DNA of 64,000 nt from Gordonibacter sp. 28C (GCF_003339845.1 NZ_PPTR01000001.1:186001-250000); one strand, 5' to 3'. Numbered from the stretch's first letter, positions 1-9,213 are shown. Notes: generated from the letters alone by a model not told the origin. Translations and numbers: made by a program.

Positions 1-37
1 AGGTAAACGAAAGGCTTGATCCTGCTTTTTAAAGCAG

Positions 38-88
38 AGGCGTCCATTCAGGCAAGATGAATCTTGGCTTGTGTGGACGCCTTTTATT
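38..88 (+). terminator. Rho-independent terminator of an upstream gene
   Basis: Perfect 9-bp inverted repeat (aggcgtcca at 38-46, tggacgcct at 74-82) followed by a T-rich stretch (cttttattt). It probably ends a transcript that enters from the left edge and insulates the acyl-CoA ligase gene. Confidence 0.75.
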
Positions 89-147
89 TGGATTGCGCTG
101 GCCTTGTTTGTTGAGCGCTCAATCAGTTGCGATAAGAGGAGGGGAAA

Positions 148-1713
148 ATGTATGCAGGCAAAGACTACTTGAGTCTTTTAAACTATTGGTCGGGTCTCAC
201 CCCAAATGCAGAAGCGGTGTTCGATGGTGCGGATAGGCGATTGTCGTATGGCGAGCTATGTCATGAAACGGAAGTACTGCAGACTTTTCTCGTCGATAAA
301 GGCCTTCGAAAAGGCGACAATGTTCTGGTTGTTCTAGGGAACACGGTTGATTTTGTTTCTCTGTTTTTTGCGGTTACTCGGATAGGGGCGGTGTTCATTG
401 CCTGCGATACGGCGATAGAGCCGGAGCTTGTCAAATCGAGAGCTGGGTTTTCGTGTCCCAAAATTGCGGTATTCTCGGAAGCAAATGAGTTGTGCAGAGC
501 CGAAGAGTTCAAAAGCGTATCGGCAACCTTGGTCTTTTCCAAGGAGGGGAGCGAGCCGGTTACTGAAAACACGTTCTTCTTGGAAGATGTTCTTGCTGTT
601 GGGAAAATTGATGCCAGCAGCGTGAGTTGCTGCGAATACGACGCTACGAAAGATCCTGTCCTCATTGCCTTCACATCCGGTTCTACGGGAAATCCCAAGG
701 GCGCGATGTTGACAGCCGAGAACATCTTCCGGGCTGCACGGAATATCGGCTATCGAATGCATGTGAGCTCAGAGGATGTGTTCGTCGTGCCGCTTCCGGT
801 TACACATATGTTCGGGCTTGTCGTAGGCATGTTGTTGCCCTTGTTATTCGGGGCGCGCATCGTCTTGCCTAAACGATATAGTCCTTCTCTAATTTTGCAG
901 CTTATAGAAAAAGAGCATGCTACGGTGATCTACGGTGTGCCGACAATGTTTATTTACGAACTCGATGTTCAAAAGGAAAAGAAAGCGGATATTTCGTCAT
1001 TGAAGACAGGCATGGTCGCGGGAGCTTTCTGCCCTGAGAATCTCATGATTCGCATTGGCGATGAAATGGGTATCGATGTTTTAGTCGGATACGGTTCAAC
1101 CGAAGCTGTTTCGATAAGCACTACGTTGCCTGAAGACGATCTGCGAAGTCGTACGTGCACGGTTGGACGGGTGTTCGATGGAAACAAGGTACGTGTCGTA
1201 GATGCCAACAACAATCCTGTGCCGCTTGGAGAGAGCGGAGAGTTGGCGTACAAAGGTTATGGCACCATGCTCGGCTACTACCGCATGCCAGAAGAGACGG
1301 ATCTCGTAATCGATTCAGAGGGTTGGCTTCATATGGGCGATCTGGCTTCCCTGGACGAGCGAGGATATATCACGATACACGGTCGCATAAAAGACTTGAT
1401 CATTCGAGGAGGCAACAATATTGACCCTCGGGATCTGCAGAAGATTTATTTAGATCGGGCCGATGTCAAAGATGTTTGCGTTGTCGGATATGGCAATGAG
1501 AAGTTCGGCGAGGCGATTTGCGTCTACGTTGTTCTCGAGGATCATGTTGAATCGGATTCCGAAGAGCTTCGCGAATATGCGCGAGGTAAGGTTCCTAAAT
1601 TCGCAGTTCCCGATAAAGTCGTCGTACTTGAAAAAATCCCCGAACTGCCAAGCGGCAAGCACGATATCGTTTCGCTGCGCCAGTCTCTCGAAGCGGAGCA
1701 AGCGAATTCGTGA
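148..1713 (+). CDS. AMP-binding acyl-CoA synthetase (acid:CoA ligase)
   Basis: This enzyme should activate a carboxylic acid to its CoA thioester through an acyl-adenylate, in the cytoplasm. The 521-residue length is normal for the ANL superfamily. Visible motifs are the phosphate loop TSGSTGNPKGAML, the YGSTEA adenine-site motif, the GDLASLDERGYITIHGRIKDLI hinge in two parts, and a C-terminal catalytic lysine in the context PSGKHDI. The ATG at 148 follows a strong GAGGAGGGG ribosome site. It lies alone on this strand, ahead of a convergent block holding a crotonase-fold protein and an acyl-CoA dehydrogenase, so it probably starts the local CoA-thioester pathway. The substrate cannot be read from sequence; carnitine-, aryl- or alicyclic-acid ligases are all possible. 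The gene is less GC-rich than the core genes to the right. Confidence 0.9.
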   Translation: MYAGKDYLSLLNYWSGLTPNAEAVFDGADRRLSYGELCHETEVLQTFLVDKGLRKGDNVLVVLGNTVDFVSLFFAVTRIGAVFIACDTAIEPELVKSRAGFSCPKIAVFSEANELCRAEEFKSVSATLVFSKEGSEPVTENTFFLEDVLAVGKIDASSVSCCEYDATKDPVLIAFTSGSTGNPKGAMLTAENIFRAARNIGYRMHVSSEDVFVVPLPVTHMFGLVVGMLLPLLFGARIVLPKRYSPSLILQLIEKEHATVIYGVPTMFIYELDVQKEKKADISSLKTGMVAGAFCPENLMIRIGDEMGIDVLVGYGSTEAVSISTTLPEDDLRSRTCTVGRVFDGNKVRVVDANNNPVPLGESGELAYKGYGTMLGYYRMPEETDLVIDSEGWLHMGDLASLDERGYITIHGRIKDLIIRGGNNIDPRDLQKIYLDRADVKDVCVVGYGNEKFGEAICVYVVLEDHVESDSEELREYARGKVPKFAVPDKVVVLEKIPELPSGKHDIVSLRQSLEAEQANS

Positions 1714-1731
1714 CCGGTGGGTATGGGTGGG

Positions 1732-1771
1732 GCAAAGGCATCGGCAGCCGTTCGACTGTTGATGCCTTTGC
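1732..1771 (+). terminator. Long-loop hairpin after the acyl-CoA ligase
   Basis: Perfect 11-bp arms gcaaaggcatc (1732-1742) and gatgcctttgc (1761-1771) with an 18-base loop. There is no T-run, so termination would have to be Rho-assisted or the hairpin may only protect the 3' end. Confidence 0.4.
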
Positions 1772-2145
1772 GTGCCAAAAGCGCACGCTATAGCATACAT
1801 GTTCCTCGTGTCCGTTCAGCTTGACCGGATCGACGGACATGGTTCAATTCATGCATGGTCAGGCACCAGACGGTCTTGGTTGCCTCCATTTTTTGCGGCC
1901 GCATCCATTAATCCAAAACCGCATAAGCCTGTTCGGACCGTGCAGCGTCGGATCGGCATCAGGCGCTGTGCAGGGGCATGTCGATTTGGCTTAACGGCAG
2001 ATGGCTGCATCGCTGTCGAGCTTCTCATCCGACGAAACCGCAGTGCTGGTTGTCGACCCTGCCGCGGGTCGACACGGGCGAAGCGTGATGCTTGCGCATC
2101 CGCTTTGCGCACGGCAGGCTTTTATTCCAAACCCCTATAAAACAA
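1772..2145. other. Noncoding spacer between convergent genes
   Basis: About 370 bases with no credible gene. Overlapping short reading frames exist on both strands, but none has a ribosome site or a protein-like composition. I see no tRNA, repeat or mobile-element remnant here. Confidence 0.5.
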
Positions 2146-2170
2146 GGGCGAGGTCGATTTGACCTCGCCC
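2137..2170 (-). terminator. Rho-independent terminator of the minus-strand block
   Basis: Perfect 10-bp arms gggcgaggtc (2146-2155) and gacctcgccc (2161-2170) with a 5-base loop. Read on the minus strand the hairpin is followed by TGTTTTATA, so it ends the leftward operon whose last gene is the FAD oxidoreductase. Confidence 0.8.
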
Positions 2171-2238
2171 TGTTCAAGTTGCTTTGTTGTAGCCGCTTGA
2201 GTAGTTGCCAGCTTGTCAGACCTTGGCGGGATTGCAGC

Positions 2239-3657
2239 TTAGTCTTCGGGAACGACCCAGAGGCCAAGATCCTTGCCGGTGATGCGCTGCGATGCGAGAA
2301 TGGCCGAAGAGGCGGCGGAGTCCATGCCTACGCCCCAACCGCGCACGGTGTCGCCGGCGAAGTAAAGGTTGCGGACGAAAGGAGCTTCAACATCGATACG
2401 CTGGTTCCAGGCGTTGCCCGGGAACTTCAGCGTGCAATCGGTGCGGGCGATCAGGCCGCCACCGCTCCAGACAATGTCCTCTTCCTTGAAATCGGGGAAC
2501 ATGGTGTAGATCTCTTTCCAAAGATTCGCCTTCTCCTTCTCGAAGATGGAAGGACGCTGACGCAGGAACGAAACATAGGAGCGAGGAGTAACGGGACCGT
2601 ACTGCCACAGATGCAGTCCATGGCGGGCTTCCTCGGGATACCAGTTCGTCGGACACGCGAGCCAACGGAGATAGCTCGGTGCGGCGGCCATAGTGGTCTC
2701 GGTGCCGTCGAGCAGCACAGAGGTCTTGTACTCGTTGAGAGGCTTCTTGCAGACGCAGGTAATGCCGAAGCTGGCACTGGGGGCATCCTGAAGATGGTCC
2801 TCAAGGAAGTGCAGGCGCTCAACGAACCAACGCGGGAACACCTCGCTGTTGACAAGACGAAGAACTTCCCAAACGGGGAGCGTGTCGACGACGATGTCGG
2901 CGTCGATGTCGAGGATTCCGTTCGCATTGCTTGCAATGATGCCGCAGGCGACATCCTTTTTAATTTTGATCTCCTGCACGGAAGTCTTCAGGAAAATGTC
3001 GCCGCCCTTTTCCTGGATGAATTTGCCAAGCGTGCGATGGATCTCGTTGAGAGAGCCGTTCTTCGGATAGACGGACCATTCGCCCACGCGCAGAGCATCG
3101 CCGGCGGTACGCAGCGCTTCGCCGGCCGAGATGTTCGAAAGATGCTCCTCGGTCAGGGGAATGTTCGCAAGGATCCCCAGCCAATCCTTAACGGCCTGGC
3201 TCTGAGTGCGCTTGTTGACCCAATCATGCCAGCTGGTAAGGTCGTAGGCTTCGCAGTCGCTAAACTTGGTCGCCTTGATCTCTTCGAGGATCTTCATGAG
3301 CTCCGGACGGTCGGCTTCGGGGATATAGCCAAAGCTTGCGTAATCCTCGATTTTGCTCGGAGCGTCATAGATCGTGCCGTCGCGATAAATGGCGAAGTTG
3401 GGGGAAAGGGTGATCATGGGACACGCTTCGGACAGGCCCAGCGCGTCAAGGACGCGAACGAGGCTGCCCCCGTTGGTAACCCCGTGGAAACCGAACTCGG
3501 TTTCAATGTCCATAATGGGGATGGCAACGGCTGCGCCGCCAAGACCCTTCATCTTCTCGACGAGGGCGACCTTGTAGCCCTCGTTTGCGAGGAGTGCGGC
3601 GGAAACCAACCCGCCAAGGCCTGCGCCGATAACTACTGCATCGTACTTTTCTGCCAT
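2239..3657 (-). CDS. FAD-dependent oxidoreductase, phytoene desaturase/amine oxidase-like
   Basis: A 472-residue flavoprotein. The N-terminus DAVVIGAGLGGLVSAALLA is a Rossmann dinucleotide-binding motif, followed by the conserved acidic end of beta-2 (VALVEK). The C-terminus FAGDTVRGWGVGMDSAASS is the second FAD contact of the phytoene desaturase, retinol saturase and amine oxidase group. Members usually desaturate, saturate or isomerise C-C bonds of hydrophobic substrates. The ATG follows AAAGGAG at good spacing. It is the distal gene of the leftward block with the crotonase, hexapeptide protein and acyl-CoA dehydrogenase, so it may alter the same carbon skeleton. No signal peptide or membrane segment is evident. 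The reaction is unknown. Confidence 0.8.
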   Translation of the reverse strand: MAEKYDAVVIGAGLGGLVSAALLANEGYKVALVEKMKGLGGAAVAIPIMDIETEFGFHGVTNGGSLVRVLDALGLSEACPMITLSPNFAIYRDGTIYDAPSKIEDYASFGYIPEADRPELMKILEEIKATKFSDCEAYDLTSWHDWVNKRTQSQAVKDWLGILANIPLTEEHLSNISAGEALRTAGDALRVGEWSVYPKNGSLNEIHRTLGKFIQEKGGDIFLKTSVQEIKIKKDVACGIIASNANGILDIDADIVVDTLPVWEVLRLVNSEVFPRWFVERLHFLEDHLQDAPSASFGITCVCKKPLNEYKTSVLLDGTETTMAAAPSYLRWLACPTNWYPEEARHGLHLWQYGPVTPRSYVSFLRQRPSIFEKEKANLWKEIYTMFPDFKEEDIVWSGGGLIARTDCTLKFPGNAWNQRIDVEAPFVRNLYFAGDTVRGWGVGMDSAASSAILASQRITGKDLGLWVVPED

Positions 3658-3725
3658 TATAAGCTCCTTTCGATACTTACCCAGTGCTTCATTTGCTTAC
3701 GCGATGGTGTAGAGCGCTTTGCCGC

Positions 3726-4520
3726 TTACTTGCCGCTGAATGACGGCTTGCGCTTTTCCAACATTGCGTTGACGCCCTCTTTGGAGTCCTCGGACGAGGA
3801 GACCTTTGCGAGGATGGTCGCTTCGAGCTCGCTTTGCTGCTCAAGGTGGATGCCGCTGGAGGCCAGAAAAAGCTCCTTGATTCCGGCATATGCTTGAGTC
3901 GGTCCTGATGCAAGACGAGTCGCCACTTCGGTTGCCTTTGCAACGACGTCGTCGTCGGGAACGATCTCGTCGACGAGGCCGGCTTCGGCTGCTTGCGAGC
4001 TTGTCAGCATTTCCGCCATAAGCTCGAACCTGCGCGCGCGTGCCGTTCCCATGCGCATGGTGAGGGTCGAACTCGACGCCGTGTCGATGCTGAAGCCCAC
4101 TCCCGAGAACGCTGCGCCGAGTTTGGTGGACTCTCCTGCAACGACGTAGTCGCACCCTGCCACCAGGCCGATCATTCCGCCCATGCAGAATCCCTGGATA
4201 CCGACTACCGTCGGAGCGGGAAGCCGGTAGAGACGAGAAAGCGCAACGTTCATGTCAGCCAGCATCGAACGGACGAGCCCAGGAAGCTGGTCGCCGGCTT
4301 GCTTGAAACCTACAAGGTCTCCGCCGAAGCTAAAGCTCTTGCCCTCCGCGAGGAGGAGGATGGCGCGTAGCCCTTCGAGATTTGCCAGGCTTTGAACCAC
4401 CTGGTTCATTTCGGTACAGAATGTTGCATCAATCGGGTTACCACGTTTGGCCTGCGTGAAAGTAATTGTTGCGAGGCCGGATTGGAAGCCGAGCTTCATT
4501 GAGGTAAGCTCAAGATCCAT
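3726..4520 (-). CDS. Crotonase-fold protein, probably a CoA isomerase rather than a hydratase
   Basis: 264 residues from the ATG at 4520, chosen because AAAGGAG lies just upstream; a longer in-frame start at 4649 has no such support. The crotonase fold is clear: CoA oxyanion-hole motif SFGGDLVGF near residues 64-72 and GFCMGGMIGLVAGCDYVVAGE near 110-130. The two glutamates of enoyl-CoA hydratase (E144 and E164 in rat crotonase) are replaced here by G118 and F138, by my alignment on the conserved CD pair. An aspartate, D146 in the GFSIDTASS segment, sits where PaaG/ECI-type isomerases and dehalogenases carry a catalytic Asp. Isomerase-type chemistry on an acyl-CoA is therefore more likely than hydration. 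It is co-directional with the flavoprotein downstream. Confidence 0.8.
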   Translation of the reverse strand: MDLELTSMKLGFQSGLATITFTQAKRGNPIDATFCTEMNQVVQSLANLEGLRAILLLAEGKSFSFGGDLVGFKQAGDQLPGLVRSMLADMNVALSRLYRLPAPTVVGIQGFCMGGMIGLVAGCDYVVAGESTKLGAAFSGVGFSIDTASSSTLTMRMGTARARRFELMAEMLTSSQAAEAGLVDEIVPDDDVVAKATEVATRLASGPTQAYAGIKELFLASSGIHLEQQSELEATILAKVSSSEDSKEGVNAMLEKRKPSFSGK

Positions 4521-4696
4521 AAAACACCGTCTCCTTTCGATTTTCGGTTGCCCGCTATCACAAAGATGGGGCTTGTCTGATAAGCCCGGTAGAGGCAGCC
4601 TTAAACTCTTTTGCAGAGATTCAAGGTGTGACCCTGTCGGGTCGTGCAAAGATGGATTTGGAGCAAAAAGCTGATTCTTATTTTACGGATGAGCTT

Positions 4697-5302
4697 TTAA
4701 ATGGCACTACCACAAACCCGGCCATTGACGGTATCGAGAGAGGCGGGCTCTCTCAGTGCTATTCCGCTGTGCGCGCGAAGGCTATCGCCTGAATACATAA
4801 GGCCCTGTCGAGCCATGTCGACGCCAATTGTTTCGTAGTCTTGCCAGGCGAGTATGCAAATATCTTGTATTTCCTTCTCGGTAAGAGGGCGTTTGGGTTT
4901 TGCCGGTACGCCATACGCCATATATCCATCGGGAATGACGGTGCCTTCGGTGACGACCGCGCCTGCGCCAATAACGCAGTGTTTCCCGATGCAGGCATGA
5001 TCCATAATGATGCTTCCCATGCCGATCAGGGTTTCATCGCCTATCGTGCAGCCGTGGATGATGGCTCCATGTCCTATGGTGACGCCCCATCCTATGACGA
5101 CCGGAGCGTCGTCCGACACGTGAATGCAGCAATTTTCTTGCAGGTTGCTTTTATCTCCCAGTGTTATGAATGACCCATAATCTCCCCTGATCGTTGCATT
5201 GTCGAAGATGGTGCAGTCTTTGCCTATGCGAACGTTTCCCGCGATTGAAGCTCGGGGCGAGATGCGTGCGGATTCTTCAACGGACACCTGGAAATAATCC
5301 AT
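4697..5302 (-). CDS. Gamma-carbonic-anhydrase-like hexapeptide-repeat protein (CaiE/PaaY type)
   Basis: 201 residues made mostly of left-handed beta-helix hexapeptide repeats (IGKDC, IGWGVTIGHGA, IGDETLIGMGS, IGKHCVIGAGAVV). The three metal-ligand histidines of gamma-class carbonic anhydrases are visible, one in CCIHV and two in GHGAIIHGC. Close relatives CaiE and PaaY sit in carnitine and phenylacetate CoA-thioester gene clusters, and PaaY is known as a thioesterase. Here it lies between the crotonase and the acyl-CoA dehydrogenase, so a CoA-thioester housekeeping or thioesterase role is more likely than CO2 hydration. The ATG at 5302 follows AAAGGAG. The gap of about 175 bases to the next gene may hold a secondary promoter. 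Confidence 0.85.
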   Translation of the reverse strand: MDYFQVSVEESARISPRASIAGNVRIGKDCTIFDNATIRGDYGSFITLGDKSNLQENCCIHVSDDAPVVIGWGVTIGHGAIIHGCTIGDETLIGMGSIIMDHACIGKHCVIGAGAVVTEGTVIPDGYMAYGVPAKPKRPLTEKEIQDICILAWQDYETIGVDMARQGLMYSGDSLRAHSGIALREPASLDTVNGRVCGSAI

Positions 5303-5334
5303 GGCAGTCTCCTTTGATGTTGGGAAAGGGAAAG

Positions 5335-6483
5335 CTATGCTTTTCTGTTTTCGTTGAGCGCGGCTTTCGCGAGTGTGGTGCGCAGTATCTCGCTGGTGCC
5401 TTCGAAGATGGTCAAAATGCGCGCATCCCGGTACAGTCTTTCAACGGGATAGTCCTTGCAATAGCCATATCCGCCAAATATCTGGATAGCATCTGCAGTC
5501 ACCTTGTTGGCTAGCTCCGCGCAAAAGATTTTTGTGCACGACGAGTATGCTCTCAGCTCGGGATCGTTCTTCATATAAAGAGTTGCTGCGTGGTCGATAA
5601 GCAGCTCGGCCGCTTTTATGCCAATTTCCATGTCGGCAAGCTTGAGCCTGATTGCCTGGAAGTTTCCAATAGTTTGCGAGAACTGGACACGGCTGTTCGC
5701 ATAGGCCAAGGCTTCGGCGTAGGCTCTCTTTGAAAGCCCGATGCCAAATGCTGCTGCGCATAGACGCCCGCCGTACAAAGTGCCATATACGATATCGAAT
5801 CCATCTCCGACTTTCCCTACGACGGCAGATTCCGGCACTTCCATGTTGTCGAAGTAGAGCGGACACGATGCGGATCCTCGCATGCCCATCTTATCCTCGT
5901 CTCGCCCTATGGAAAGGCCGTCGGCGTCTCTGTCAACCAAAAAGCAAGTCAGCTTCTTGGTTCCGGATTCCTCGACTTGGGCAAAAATCGTGAAAATGTC
6001 GGCAACGGATCCTCCTGTGGCAAATACCTTGCTTCCATTGATGACGTAGCCATCATTCGTTTTTGTGGCCGTGGTGGCGATATTCGCAACATGCGTTCCG
6101 GCTTGCGGTTCGGTGAGGGCAAAGCAGGTTCGAACATCTCCGCTGGCAATGTCAGGAATTAATCGGTCTTTCTGGGCTTCGGAGCCGGCCAGCAAAAGGG
6201 GCCTCGATCCCATGGTTGCCGTTGTCACGATGGACGCTACCGAACAGGATTCCTGAGAAATGCGTTCTATGCAGCGAAGCCAGCAATTCAGACTTACCCC
6301 TGCGCCTCCGTACTTCTCTTCGAACAGCATCGAGATGATGCCGCTTTCGGCCAACAGCTCCTGCAGCTTCCAAGGAAAAGAGTCGCTTTCGTCCACCTCT
6401 GCGGCAACAGGGCCGATCCTATCGTGGCAGACATCGTCTACCATACTCAGGATCATCTGCTCTTCTTTTGTGAAATCATACAT
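5335..6483 (-). CDS. Acyl-CoA dehydrogenase (C-terminal catalytic Glu type)
   Basis: 382 residues, normal for the family, which catalyses alpha,beta-oxidation of acyl-CoA, or the reverse reduction, with FAD and passes electrons to ETF. The order is N-terminal helices, the beta-domain motif CFALTEPQAGTHV, the helix with SRVQFSQTIGNFQAI, and the C-terminal IFEGTSEI in which E361 is the canonical base of short- and medium-chain enzymes. The ATG follows GAGGTG at 6484-6500. It is the first gene of the leftward block, with only 32 bases to the hexapeptide protein, so these are probably co-transcribed. EtfBA in the same island is the obvious electron partner. Substrate unknown; a CaiA-like enoyl-CoA reductase role in anaerobic respiration is possible. 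Confidence 0.9.
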   Translation of the reverse strand: MYDFTKEEQMILSMVDDVCHDRIGPVAAEVDESDSFPWKLQELLAESGIISMLFEEKYGGAGVSLNCWLRCIERISQESCSVASIVTTATMGSRPLLLAGSEAQKDRLIPDIASGDVRTCFALTEPQAGTHVANIATTATKTNDGYVINGSKVFATGGSVADIFTIFAQVEESGTKKLTCFLVDRDADGLSIGRDEDKMGMRGSASCPLYFDNMEVPESAVVGKVGDGFDIVYGTLYGGRLCAAAFGIGLSKRAYAEALAYANSRVQFSQTIGNFQAIRLKLADMEIGIKAAELLIDHAATLYMKNDPELRAYSSCTKIFCAELANKVTADAIQIFGGYGYCKDYPVERLYRDARILTIFEGTSEILRTTLAKAALNENRKA

Positions 6484-6732
6484 TTTGACACCTCGTTACG
6501 CTCGGTTTTCGTGACAGGCGACTGCACATATTTTCAAATTCTATCGTCCTTCAGACTCCTCGATAAACCAACAGAATCAGAGTATGGGCATGTGCATTCC
6601 GGCTGCTAATTTATAAAGTAAATATGGATTTGGGCAAAAAGCCGTTTCGGGGTTCAGTTGAGGACGAGTTACCCTAACGCTTTTGCAGAAGCCGGATCGG
6701 CGAACTGCCAGGGTGACGGATAGGAGGGTACG
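6484..6732. promoter_or_regulatory. Divergent control region between acyl-CoA dehydrogenase and MFS genes
   Basis: 249 bases between two divergently transcribed genes, so it must hold both promoters. It is comparatively AT-rich in the middle (6600-6640). I could not assign convincing -35/-10 pairs. The TetR protein encoded at 9321 is a candidate to bind here. Confidence 0.4.
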
Positions 6733-7998
6733 TTGGCTGGAAAAGGCAAGTTCCACTACGGTTTTCTGATCGTTGCTTCATGCATTGCCTGTTGTTTTGG
6801 CCCGTGCGCATTGACGTTTAGCTGTGCGGGTATTTTTTACGCGCCTGTGAGCGAGTATCTGGGTGTTGGCAAAGGCGTTTTTGCCATCTATATGACCATT
6901 TTGTGCCTGTCGATGACCGTTTCCTTGCCGTTCATGGGCAAGCTCATCGACAAAAGGGATGCACGCGTGGTCTTGTCGGTAGCTGCGTGTCTGGTAGGCG
7001 CGGGTTTGATCGCGATGTCGTTTTACGATCAGGTTTGGCAGTTTTATATTTCCGGCGCACTTATGGGATGCGGAGATTCTGCTTTGCTGTACCTCGCTAC
7101 ACCTACTCTGATCAATCGGTGGTTTAAAAAGCGCAACGGCTTCTTTATTGGTCTGAGCATGGCCTTCACTGGCGTTGGCGGTATCGTCTTCAACATGGTG
7201 GGCGGGAGCTTGATTGCCTCCGGTCCCGAAGGTTGGAGAATGGGCTACCTAGTGTTTGGCATCATTGCCCTCGTCCTTGCGCTTCCGTTCACGGCATTCG
7301 TTATTCGTAGCTATCCCGCCGACAAGGGCCTGCTTCCTTACGGGTACGAAGAGTCCCAGACGAATTCTGGTGAAGCGACGCAGCTGGCAGCCCCGACCGG
7401 TGTGTCTGCGTCCGTGGCGATGCGTTCTCCCGTTTTCTACGCGATTGCCATCGTGGCGGGCTTCATCGGGTTCGATACGGTGATTTACCAGTTTATTCCT
7501 TCGTATGCCGTTTCTTTGGAGGGAATAGCTCCAACGGTCGCCGCGATGGCTGCGACTTTGGCCTCAGCCGCCATGCTTGGACAGACGCTTGGAAAGATAG
7601 CCTTGGGCGGGATCAACGACAAGGGCGTTCTTCTGGGATTGAGCGTTGGCGTCATCTCGGGCATCATCGGTTTGGTTCTCATGTGGTTGGTCCCTTCGCA
7701 GGTGGTTGTGATGATGATCGGCGCCTTCGTTTTTGGCATCTACTATGCGTCTGCTACCGTGCAAATGCCGATTCTCACCGCGTCGGTGTTCGGTCAGCGT
7801 GAATACAGCAGCATCTATTCCCGAATATCGATGGTCTCTTCTCTCGGCGCCGCTTTTGCCGCTACTATCTGGGGCTTCATCATCGATGCGACTGGCTTCT
7901 CGTTGGTGTTCATCATTGGCATCGCGCTGGCGATTCTTGTATGGCTGCTCGGTGCTTATGCCATTAAGGCAGGAAAGAAGTTCGAATGGACCGAGTGA
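6733..7998 (+). CDS. MFS transporter, oxalate/formate antiporter (OFA) type
   Basis: 421 residues with about twelve hydrophobic segments. A loop-2/3 motif GKLIDKRDARVV resembles MFS motif A, and the repeat in the second half is ALGGINDKGVL. The sequence ends in a short basic tail. Start is a TTG at 6733 with GGAGGG six bases upstream; no ATG nearby has a ribosome site. OFA members exchange small carboxylates, so this is the likely uptake or substrate/product exchange system of the CoA-thioester pathway. It heads a rightward group with the hydrolase and TetR genes, though a strong hairpin separates it from them. Confidence 0.85.
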   Translation: MAGKGKFHYGFLIVASCIACCFGPCALTFSCAGIFYAPVSEYLGVGKGVFAIYMTILCLSMTVSLPFMGKLIDKRDARVVLSVAACLVGAGLIAMSFYDQVWQFYISGALMGCGDSALLYLATPTLINRWFKKRNGFFIGLSMAFTGVGGIVFNMVGGSLIASGPEGWRMGYLVFGIIALVLALPFTAFVIRSYPADKGLLPYGYEESQTNSGEATQLAAPTGVSASVAMRSPVFYAIAIVAGFIGFDTVIYQFIPSYAVSLEGIAPTVAAMAATLASAAMLGQTLGKIALGGINDKGVLLGLSVGVISGIIGLVLMWLVPSQVVVMMIGAFVFGIYYASATVQMPILTASVFGQREYSSIYSRISMVSSLGAAFAATIWGFIIDATGFSLVFIIGIALAILVWLLGAYAIKAGKKFEWTE

Positions 7999-8078
7999 AC
8001 CGCATGTGCGTCATTCACGTTTCATGATGCTGGTGTGGCTCGAGATCTTATTTCTCTGTTTTGAGCATGCCCGATAAG

Positions 8079-8111
8079 AAGGCTAGGAACCACGGGGAGG
8101 TTCCTAGCCTT
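8079..8111 (+). terminator. Strong hairpin after the MFS gene
   Basis: Perfect 13-bp arms aaggctaggaacc (8079-8091) and ggttcctagcctt (8099-8111) with a 7-base loop. It lacks an immediate T-run on either strand, but its position 80 bases after the MFS stop fits a transcription end or attenuator. Confidence 0.6.
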
Positions 8112-8181
8112 ATGAGAGCACGATTTTAAACGGCAAGTTTTTCTTGGCATTGACGGCTTTTTCCTGATGGGGAGCAATACT

Positions 8182-9213
8182 ATGTCGATCGGTTATTCTA
8201 CAGCCTACCGGTTCGATGATCGCGCGCTAGCGGAAGACAATGTGGGAGTGTTTAACCTCGAGGTGCTGCCCAATATCTTTAGGACCTCGTTCAAGGCAGG
8301 TGCGGAATGGGCTTTCGACGAGCTGGAAGTTTATGCGGTGCGGTCAGACAAGAAGGTTCTGTTCATAGACGCAGGCTGCCCCGAAGTGACGAATTTTCGA
8401 GTCTTTCAGGCGATGCTTGATGAATACGGCCTCTCTTGGGATAATGCGGCGCTTTTCGTTACTCATTTTCATCGTGACCACTGCGGGTTCGCGCGAGAAT
8501 TTTATAAAAAGGGCGTGCCGGTCTACAGCACGGCGGGGCGAATCAAGTATGACGAATCCAATATTGCTCGATTCCATTATTTATCGGGTGCCTGCGCGGC
8601 ATGCCTGAACGGTTCATATGCTGGTTATCTCGCAACATTCGAAGCGTCATGCAACATTGATTATCCGGCAATCGAGGTCGAAGATGGATTTGTCTTCGAT
8701 CTCGATTGCTATCAGCTTGAAGTGGTACACCTTCCCGGCCATGCTGCCGAGCATTCTGGTTTGATTGAGAGAAGCCAGAGGATCTTGTTCTGCGGCGATA
8801 TGGTGCTCGAAAAATACGCTCCAATATGTTGTGCGGACGACATCGACGCCCATGCGATGGTCTCGTATGGAAGATCTCTGAAAAAGATGGCCCAGATGGC
8901 TCCCCTATCGCTTTTCTCGAGTCATATGCTTCCACTTTGGGGCGTCGATGCCGCGCGGCGGGCCTTCGAAGATGCGTGGGCATATCAAAATCGACAAATC
9001 GAGAACATATTCAAGACGCTTTGCGCCGCATCGGGTGCATGCAGCGTTGTCGATATTGAGAAACTTTACTATAGCGATACGGATTCGAAGAGTATGGATT
9101 CTCGAGGAAGGAGGGCTATAAAAATATTCTCGTATTGCGAATATCTGTATGACAATAAACGCGTTTCACGCCGAATTGACGGCATGGGCACGGCGCTTTA
9201 CTACCATACCTAG
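8182..9213 (+). CDS. Metallo-beta-lactamase-fold hydrolase
   Basis: 343 residues from the ATG at 8182, preferred over one at 8167 because GGGGAG sits seven bases ahead of it. The metal site is complete: THFHRDHCG (H95, H97, D99, H100), a second ligand in HLPGHAAEHSG, and FCGDMV for the bridging aspartate. This glyoxalase-II/lactonase-like arrangement binds two metal ions and hydrolyses thioesters, lactones or phosphoesters. In this cluster a CoA thioesterase is an attractive role but is inference only. The C-terminal 70 residues are helical and polar, without a recognised domain. Cytoplasmic, since no signal peptide is seen. Confidence 0.85.
   Translation: MSIGYSTAYRFDDRALAEDNVGVFNLEVLPNIFRTSFKAGAEWAFDELEVYAVRSDKKVLFIDAGCPEVTNFRVFQAMLDEYGLSWDNAALFVTHFHRDHCGFAREFYKKGVPVYSTAGRIKYDESNIARFHYLSGACAACLNGSYAGYLATFEASCNIDYPAIEVEDGFVFDLDCYQLEVVHLPGHAAEHSGLIERSQRILFCGDMVLEKYAPICCADDIDAHAMVSYGRSLKKMAQMAPLSLFSSHMLPLWGVDAARRAFEDAWAYQNRQIENIFKTLCAASGACSVVDIEKLYYSDTDSKSMDSRGRRAIKIFSYCEYLYDNKRVSRRIDGMGTALYYHT

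Noticed and set aside
1772-2140. 122-codon frame in the gap after the acyl-CoA ligase
   Set aside because: No ribosome site, unbalanced Arg/Cys-rich composition and an equally long frame on the other strand.
2092-3897. 601-codon plus-strand open frame opposite the FAD oxidoreductase
   Set aside because: Antisense shadow of two clear minus-strand genes; no ribosome site and no recognisable motifs.
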